NCBI GenBank assembly: GCA_016714785.1
Contig: JADKCC010000061.1
Span: forward strand, 13,127 to 77,126
Direction: 5' to 3'
From: Saprospiraceae bacterium
Lineage (GTDB): Bacteria; Bacteroidota; Bacteroidia; Chitinophagales; Saprospiraceae
DNA: 64,000 bases
Part shown: positions 58,520 to 64,000 of the stretch, piece by piece
How positions within the stretch are numbered: position 1 is the first letter of the stretch
Layout: each line of letters opens with the position of its first letter
Position numbers and translations under genes: made by a program
Notes under the pieces: model-generated
Database searches by the model: none
The model's input: the letters and a program-made list of their open reading frames with translations, nothing else
Told to the model about the DNA's origin: nothing

Positions 58520-59530
58520 CTTAAATATTATGTTTTTTATAAGCCTTTTAATGTACTAAACCAGTTCAGTAAGGAGCGACCTGACCATATAACATTGGCC
58601 GACTACCTGCCTGTAGCTCGTGATATATATCCTGTAGGTAGATTGGACAAAGACTCTGAAGGGCTATTGATTTTGACCAATGATACCAGCTTAAACGCTG
58701 CATTATTGTCACCATCCAAAAAACATAAAAGAAGTTATTTTGTGCAACTTGACAATGATATTACAGATAAAGCAATAAAACAAATAGCATTTGGAGTACA
58801 GATCAAAGTAGAAAACGGGATCTATACTACCAATTCTTGTACTGTAAAAAAGCTACAAAAACCACCTGTGCTACCTGAAAGAAATCCACCTGTCAGATTT
58901 AGACAAAACATCCCTACATCTTGGGCATTGATAGAGCTTACAGAGGGTAAAAACCGACAAGTTCGCAAGATGTTTGCTTCTGTAGGGTTTCCTGTACTGC
59001 GTCTAGTAAGAGTTCAAATAGAAGATCTAAAAATCGGTAAATTAGAGCCCGGAAAATATTATGAAATAAAACAAGACGAATTATTCGCTTTACTTAAAAT
59101 AGATGCTAAGGAATTAGCCACTAAAAAAAGAGAAAAATTAAAAACAATCGCGGCTAAACAAGAAGAAAAAAATCCTAAACCAGCAACTAAGCCAACCAAT
59201 AAACCTGTAACTAGAAAATCGGCACCACCTAAAAGTGGATATGCCAATGCTCCAAAAAAATCGACCACCGAAAGACTAGCTTCAAAGCTAAAAGAAAAGG
59301 AAGAAGACACAACTCCTAAACCTACAAGGAAACCAGCAACCAGAAAATCAGCACAACCCAAAAGCGGATATGCCAATGCTCCAAAAAAATCAACCACCGA
59401 GAGGAAAGAATCAAAGTTAAAAGAAAAAGGGGATGACAAATCAATGCAACCCAAAAAACCATTAAGTAGAAAACCGAAAGGCAGTGCTCCTTGGCAAAAA
59501 TTTAATAAGAAATCTGGAAATGGTCGCTAA
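58520..59530 (+). CDS. RluE/RsuA-family rRNA pseudouridine synthase with Lys-rich repeat tail; start codon unclear
   Basis: The catalytic Asp lies in VGRLDKDSEGLLILTND; TEGKNRQVRKMFA is the second family block. Homologous sequence starts at about 58520 (KYYVFYKPFNVLNQFSKE), upstream of TTG 58595, the first standard start codon I can find. Before it, only CTT, AAT and ATC codons lie between the stop at 58499-58501 and this region. The usual ATG is thus lost, miscalled, or replaced. The N-terminal S4 domain of RsuA is missing, as in RluE. The last ~130 residues are a basic tail with two similar units (RKSA.PKSGYANAPKKSTTER) joined by acidic linkers. Confidence 0.8.
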   Translation, partial: LKYYVFYKPFNVLNQFSKERPDHITLADYLPVARDIYPVGRLDKDSEGLLILTNDTSLNAALLSPSKKHKRSYFVQLDNDITDKAIKQIAFGVQIKVENGIYTTNSCTVKKLQKPPVLPERNPPVRFRQNIPTSWALIELTEGKNRQVRKMFASVGFPVLRLVRVQIEDLKIGKLEPGKYYEIKQDELFALLKIDAKELATKKREKLKTIAAKQEEKNPKPATKPTNKPVTRKSAPPKSGYANAPKKSTTERLASKLKEKEEDTTPKPTRKPATRKSAQPKSGYANAPKKSTTERKESKLKEKGDDKSMQPKKPLSRKPKGSAPWQKFNKKSGNGR

Positions 59531-59674
59531 TCAATACCCTACAAACATTGGCTTTAAGGCATAAACATTTTAAACATTCCATTTTAATTCCATATTCTAT
59601 CACTATCTCCTAGTATGTGATTATGTTTTTCAAATATTTATCAGGTCAATTCAATCTATATTTTGGATAATTAC

Positions 59675-59682
59675 TATCTTTG
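59675..59682 (+). promoter_or_regulatory. -7 element of the following small gene
   Basis: TATCTTTG, a full TAnnTTTG match, 20 bases before the ATG at 59702. Confidence 0.4.
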
Positions 59683-59701
59683 TTTCATAAATTGAATTAT
59701 T

Positions 59702-60136
59702 ATGACACTCAAACAATTAATCAAGCTCGAAGATAAGGCAAAAGAAGTATGGGTCATCAGTCCATCGCTTCATTACGATGTAGAAAACAAAGATTTTTCT
59801 GAGTTGGTAAGTGTAAACCTAGGTCAAAAAACAAAATACAAATACTTGGTTCCGGGTAGTAAAGATATTGGTAAACAAATAGATTTGTATAAAAAGAAAT
59901 ACCAACTGTCGGAAGAAGAAGTACAACAAAATTTCTTAATTTTACCCGAGGCAGACTTTTTACCTTTCATGATGGAAATAGGTATTTATGACGGTAATTC
60001 TGCTGACTGTACTGCTTGTGCAGCACCTGGCTTGGATGATGGGAATGATGTCATTCAGTTTTCATCTGATACGAGTAAGGAAATGGCTAAAAACTTCAAA
60101 GCCATCTGGAAAAAGTATAAAAGAGTTAGTATCTAA
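59702..60136 (+). CDS. Hypothetical protein with a CxxC motif
   Basis: 144 residues, soluble, no signal peptide. KEVWVISPSLHYDVENKDFSELVSVNLGQKTKYKYLVPGS suggests a Rossmann-like or PLD-like C-terminal module of the kind found after regulatory domains. A CTAC pair sits in a variable loop. I do not recognise a named family. It has its own -7 element. Confidence 0.55.
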   Translation: MTLKQLIKLEDKAKEVWVISPSLHYDVENKDFSELVSVNLGQKTKYKYLVPGSKDIGKQIDLYKKKYQLSEEEVQQNFLILPEADFLPFMMEIGIYDGNSADCTACAAPGLDDGNDVIQFSSDTSKEMAKNFKAIWKKYKRVSI

Positions 60137-60747
60137 AGTTTCGGGACAAATTTTGCACAATAACTACTCTCATAACCTTGAATCAAATTCAATTGTGCTC
60201 TTTGGGGCTAATGATTATACTATAGGTTTGGCATTGTCGCTCGAGCCGCGCTCCCCATCCCTTACGGGTGCCTTCACTTCTCGCATTGTCATACTCGACC
60301 TTCCAGGATCGTTCAGTTATACTTTTTGCATCTTTTGCTCACGTTTATTCCTTTGGAATGCACCAAAAAAAGTAACCAAAAACGCTAGTTCCGCTAAATC
60401 GCTCCGCGTACCGGAACAGGCTCCCCAAAGAGGTAAACCTTGGTATTACTACATCTCCCAAAGCAATATGTTAACGTCGTATTTCTAAATCTCCTTGTAA
60501 ATTGTTTTAAAGTATTGATTATCAGTATTGTAAAGTAAGTTAATATTTAATTATTTAATATGTAATTAGTTGACATTAATCCATTTATAAACTCCGAAAC
60601 TTCAGTTATTATTTAATAACTAACTGACACTGAATAGATATGGGAAGCAGGTAGCAATAGCCTTCTCGCTACCATCCATATGCCACATATATCATACAAG
60701 TTCACTCTGAAATGCCAGAAATCAAAAATTGCCGCTAAGACTCAAAT
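60137..60747 (+). repeat. Gene-free region carrying one copy of a chromosomal repeat
   Basis: From about 60365 to 60571 it matches the repeat at 63748-63942 almost base for base (only a few differences and one short indel). It ends in ATGTAATTAG. The part 60180-60365 is GC-richer than its surroundings and is shared only loosely. Downstream, AGTTATT-ATTT-AATAACT (60604-60621) forms a small hairpin. Short open frames here are artefacts of the repeat, not genes. Confidence 0.7.
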
Positions 60748-61500
60748 TCAGGATGGTTCATGTGTCTTTGCTTCATCCCATAGTTTGTCCATATCTTCCA
60801 AAGTCATGTCTGACAATGGTTGGACTGAATGCGTTTCTATATACTCAAATCGTGATTTAAACTTCTTATTAACGCGCTCCAAAGCAGTTTCAGGATTGAT
60901 ACCTGAATATCTAGCATAATTAATTAATGAAAATAATATATCACCAAATTCATCTTCTTTTCTAGCCATGTCATCGGTATCTGCCACTGCTTTGAATTCA
61001 TTAATTTCTTCCTCTACTTTGGCCCACACATCCTTTTTATCTTTCCACTCAAAACCCAACTGCCCTGTTTTCTCCTGCATCCGATAGGCTTTCACCATAG
61101 CAGGCAAACCATTGGGCACACCAGCCAATACTGACTTCTTGCCTTCAGACAACTTGATCAATTCCCAGTTTTTTTTCACGGCTGCTTCATTGGTAGCTAT
61201 CACATCTCCATAAATATGAGGATGTCTTTTGATCAACTTGTCACAAATAGCATGCAGAGCAGACTCGATATCAAAGGCGCCTTGTTCTTCTCCGATTTTG
61301 GCATAAAACACCATGTGCAGCATCAAATCGCCAATCTCTTCTTTGATATCTTGATTATTACCTTCCAATATGGCATCCGAAAGTTCATAAGTTTCTTCTA
61401 TAGTAAGAATACGCAAAGTTTCGAATGTTTGTTTCATGTCCCAAGGGCACTTGGCTCTGAGATCATCCATTATATCAAGAAGCCTTCCAAAAGCTTCCAT
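60748..61500 (-). CDS. mazG: Nucleoside triphosphate pyrophosphohydrolase MazG
   Basis: About 250 residues from ATG 61500 (MEAFGRLLDIMDDLRAKCPWDMKQTFETLR, the family start); the frame is open to 61557 but that extension is not conserved. Two MazG units: EETYELSDAI...EEIGDLMLHMVFYAKIGEE and the C-terminal ...EEINEFKAV..EDEFGDILFSLINYARY. Removes non-canonical or excess NTPs. It is not adjacent to a toxin-antitoxin pair. Confidence 0.95.
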   Translation of the reverse strand: MEAFGRLLDIMDDLRAKCPWDMKQTFETLRILTIEETYELSDAILEGNNQDIKEEIGDLMLHMVFYAKIGEEQGAFDIESALHAICDKLIKRHPHIYGDVIATNEAAVKKNWELIKLSEGKKSVLAGVPNGLPAMVKAYRMQEKTGQLGFEWKDKKDVWAKVEEEINEFKAVADTDDMARKEDEFGDILFSLINYARYSGINPETALERVNKKFKSRFEYIETHSVQPLSDMTLEDMDKLWDEAKTHEPS

Positions 61501-61888
61501 TTTTTTTGTTCTATTATTGTCCAAAATAAAAATACTGTTAATACCAAAATGCTGCAAATATACAAATATCTGGGAAATATCTATTCTGGTGTTGTATCAT
61601 AGGTTTTCAGTATCAATTTCTCACCTAAAAGAGATTAATGCTAAACAATTTGGTTTCAATTAGTAATTCTTTGTATTATAGCAGCTAAGTGGAAAAAATT
61701 AAGGCTCTGAAACGACAAAAAGCTGTTTTATAAACAACAAAAAAGTAAAATAAACAGTTGATTCAATAAGAAAATAGATTAATAATAAATGAAGCCAAAT
61801 TTCAACCTTATATCACCTTGCATAGTTACAATCAATAGATTTAAATTTTGTGTACAGTATCTTCCTAAACACTAAAAGATATAGACCA

Positions 61889-62530
61889 ATGAAGATTTTT
61901 ATAGTTTTGCTGGTAGCATACCTAACAATGCCCATCCTCTCTACGGGTCAAGAACATTACATACTTAGCAGATTTAAGGCATCTAAAGATAAAAATAGAG
62001 TCATTTTGACTTGGAGTATTAGGCAAAATCACTCATGTATAGGTATAGGGGTATTGAGAAGTATTGATGGTCTAAATTTTGAACAGATAGGCGAAATACA
62101 AGGTATATGTGGTAGTAATAATGAAGAGCAACATTTCACCTTTATTGATGATAAGCCCATAGCAAACAAAAAAAACTATTATGTTTTGGAATTAGGGTTT
62201 TCAGGCAAAACTGCACCACCCTTAATTGTAGAATTTATCGACTTAAGTACACAGACTTCCAAAGTCATTCCCAATCCCTTTAGAACATACACTACCATTC
62301 ATTTCTTCAACCAAAACAATGAAAATCATACTATCATGATCTATGATTCACAGGGTAAATATGTCAATTCTGGTAAATCAAATAGCGATAATTTTTATAT
62401 TGATTGGGTTGGATTGGAAAAGGCTGATACCGCTTCATTTAATTTTCCACAAAATAAATATCTCTATATAATAACCAATGAAAGTGGCAGAAAAATCAGT
62501 TCAGGTGTGTTATTATCAGCGCTCGAATAA
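61889..62530 (+). CDS. Small secreted protein with T9SS sorting domain
   Basis: 213 residues from ATG 61889 (signal peptide MKIFIVLLVAYLTMPILSTGQ); the frame is open from 61850. A fibronectin-like beta domain (FKASKDKNRVILTWSI...SIDGLNFEQIGEI...FTFIDDKP...YYVLEL) is followed by a type A sorting domain (KVIPNPFRTYTTIHFFNQ...IYDSQGK). Function unknown. The 61558-61888 gap upstream is AT-rich with no clear promoter. Confidence 0.7.
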   Translation: MKIFIVLLVAYLTMPILSTGQEHYILSRFKASKDKNRVILTWSIRQNHSCIGIGVLRSIDGLNFEQIGEIQGICGSNNEEQHFTFIDDKPIANKKNYYVLELGFSGKTAPPLIVEFIDLSTQTSKVIPNPFRTYTTIHFFNQNNENHTIMIYDSQGKYVNSGKSNSDNFYIDWVGLEKADTASFNFPQNKYLYIITNESGRKISSGVLLSALE

Positions 62531-62576
62531 ATCACTTCCATAGATCATTACTGATTTTGCTAAGTAATATGACTTC

Positions 62577-63290
62577 ATGAAAATTCAATATCAAAACCAT
62601 CACATTACAGTTTTCGAAAGTGCTCTTTATCGCACTACTTCTACCGTTATAGCGCTAGGTCAAGCTGTATTGATAGTTGATCCCAATTGGCTACCCATCG
62701 AAGTCGAATATATTGGACAATATATTCAAGCCCATTACAAAACGCACCAACAATACTTGCTTTTTACGCATTCCGATTACGACCATATTATAGGTTATGG
62801 AAAATTTCCAAATGCTAAAGTAATCGCATCTGAAAAATTGGCAACCAATCCCGATAAAGAAAAAATACTCCAACAGATCAAAGATTTTGACGATCAATAT
62901 TATATCAAAAGGAACTACCCTATCTCCTACCCTCCTGTAGATATTATGATAAAAACGAATGGGCAAATCCTATCTATCAATGGGATAGACCTACTCTTTT
63001 ATCCTGCTCCTGGTCATGTAAGAGATGGTATTTTTACAGTCATTCCATCCTTAGATTGCTGGGTAGTGGGTGATTATCTAAGCAATATAGAAACACCTAT
63101 GGTGGATGACAATTTGCAGGACTATATCCTTACGCTACAAAGGGCAAAACTCATAATGCAGCAATATCCTACACTAGATCTCGCTATTACTGGCCACGGA
63201 GATATAGCAAAAAATAGACAAGAAATATTAGAAAGAATAGCAGCAGATCAAACATATTTAGATGATATATGCTCAAGTTCGTCCTTATAG
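62577..63290 (+). CDS. MBL-fold metallo-hydrolase
   Basis: 237 residues. LFTHSDYDHIIG gives the HxxxDH metal motif (about 62-67; Ser replaces the second His of the usual HxHxDH), with PGHVRDGIF and ITGHGD supplying other ligands and VVGDYLS the bridging Asp. The missing His makes the metal site atypical. Substrate unknown. It follows the T9SS cargo gene by 46 bp. Confidence 0.8.
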   Translation: MKIQYQNHHITVFESALYRTTSTVIALGQAVLIVDPNWLPIEVEYIGQYIQAHYKTHQQYLLFTHSDYDHIIGYGKFPNAKVIASEKLATNPDKEKILQQIKDFDDQYYIKRNYPISYPPVDIMIKTNGQILSINGIDLLFYPAPGHVRDGIFTVIPSLDCWVVGDYLSNIETPMVDDNLQDYILTLQRAKLIMQQYPTLDLAITGHGDIAKNRQEILERIAADQTYLDDICSSSSL

Positions 63291-63590
63291 TTTGTGATAA
63301 TGACCAAATCCATTTACGGTCTCACCATTGGAAGATTTTGACACATTTAACTGAAGTTTCCAGATGTTTTCAAAAAAACTAGACTATTGTATAAACAATC
63401 TAAATGATAGATTATCGACACTATAATCTTTCACATTTTGAGCTATTGCAACTATTCAGGTGTAGGAATTTCTAAAACAATTTTGTCACGATTTTTGCAT
63501 CTTGCAGGTGAAAATATTGCCAAAATAACTTTAGCTTTACATTTTTCAACTGATTTACATCCTTGGATATTTATTTAATTATCCTACTTA
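63291..63590. other. 300-bp gene-free stretch
   Basis: AT-rich, no gene or clear regulatory site seen. It runs into the tandem repeat at 63591. Confidence 0.4.
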
Positions 63591-64000
63591 GGGCTTACTG
63601 ACTATGGTACAACCAATTGATAAATAATAAATTATGTCTATAATAAACAAATTAAATGCAAACCTTTTAATTGATTTTGTCCAAAAGTCGTGTACCTTGG
63701 GTTGGCTTTTGCCTTATGCAGGCGGCAGTTACTTTTTTGCATTGCCCAAAAAAGTAACCAAAAACGCTAGTTCCGCTAAATCGCTCCGCGTACCGGAACA
63801 GGCTCCCCAAGGAGGTACACCTTGGTATTACTACATCTCCCAAAGCAATATGTTTACGTCGTATTTCTAAATCTCTTTGTAAATTGTTTTAAAGTATTGA
63901 TTATCAGTATTGTAAAGTAAGATACTATTTAATATGTAATTAGGGCTTGCTGACTATGGTGCAACCAATTGATAAATAATAAATTATGTCTATAATAAAC
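63591..64000 (+). repeat. Tandem 352-bp repeat, one full unit and the start of the next
   Basis: The unit begins GGGCTTACTGACTATGG at 63591 and starts again at 63943 (GGGCTTGCTGACTATGG). The 58 bases visible of the second unit differ at two positions. The unit carries a short open frame (63634-63870, SYFFALPKKVTKNASSAKSL) that I regard as a repeat by-product. The array is cut by the window edge. Confidence 0.8.

Noticed and set aside
59988..60488. Long open frame overlapping the hypothetical gene and the repeat
   Set aside because: It is out of frame with the real gene upstream and its 3' half lies in the repeat.
63634..63870. Open frame with KVTKNASSAKSL in the 352-bp repeat
   Set aside because: The same stretch recurs outside genes with and without an intact frame, so it is treated as part of the repeat.
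1..64000. CRISPR array, prophage or integrative element
   Set aside because: No regularly spaced short repeats, integrase, transposase, capsid or terminase gene was found.

Overview
The window looks like chromosomal DNA of a low-GC member of the Bacteroidota, probably close to Saprospiria (class is an inference). The lineage evidence is: promoter -7 elements of the form TAnnTTTG; type IX secretion (T9SS) sorting domains on several secreted proteins plus a PorE-like OmpA lipoprotein; lineage families DUF4252, DUF4295 and DUF5683; a fused SecDF; and a three-gene sdhC-sdhA-sdhB cluster. No phage, plasmid or CRISPR signature was seen. Most of the window is ordinary core genome with a few accessory modules.

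Layout. 1-2 kb: the end of a membrane protein gene and three tandem DUF4252 lipid-free secreted proteins. 2.3-8 kb: a membrane-anchored subtilase, peptidase T, a Nudix-type regulator, a MazG-like pyrophosphohydrolase and an orphan TRAP binding protein. 8-12.3 kb: a SpoIIE phosphatase, a TM2/TPR/SHOCT protein, a CBS protein and a POTRA/BamA-like barrel. 12.6-17.1 kb: two tandem short SSB genes behind a palindrome, then a Dna2-like PD-(D/E)XK nuclease plus SF1B helicase. 17.2-20.9 kb: a membrane-domain/S41 peptidase fusion, a LytTR regulator and a small secreted protein. 21.1-23.2 kb: a Septu-type defence pair, ptuA and a frameshifted ptuB. 23.2-26.8 kb: succinate dehydrogenase/fumarate reductase, with sdhA broken in a homopolymer. 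27-36 kb: a thioredoxin-dockerin protein, an FMN reductase, the UPF0173-parA-parB-DUF5683-corA run, and tRNA-Arg-rpmB-rpmG-DUF4295-ftsY. 36-45 kb: two porins, PorE-like lipoprotein and secDF. 45-50 kb: a BON-LysM protein, an M1 aminopeptidase, pruA (frameshifted) and coaD. 50-56.8 kb: two large T9SS cargo genes, both broken. 57-64 kb: ychF, an RluE/RsuA pseudouridine synthase, mazG, a small T9SS cargo, an MBL hydrolase, and copies of a 352-bp repeat that becomes tandem at the right edge.

Two things run through the whole window. First, several otherwise well conserved genes carry single-base frame breaks, mostly in short homopolymers, so I suspect consensus errors more than true decay. Second, a G-rich, nonsense-looking stretch at 41.42-41.66 kb appears to be a badly called extra copy of the 352-bp repeat.

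The most interesting units biologically are the ssb-ssb-Dna2-like module with its upstream palindrome and the Septu pair. Next come the S41 fusion with a buried signal peptide and the repeat family itself.
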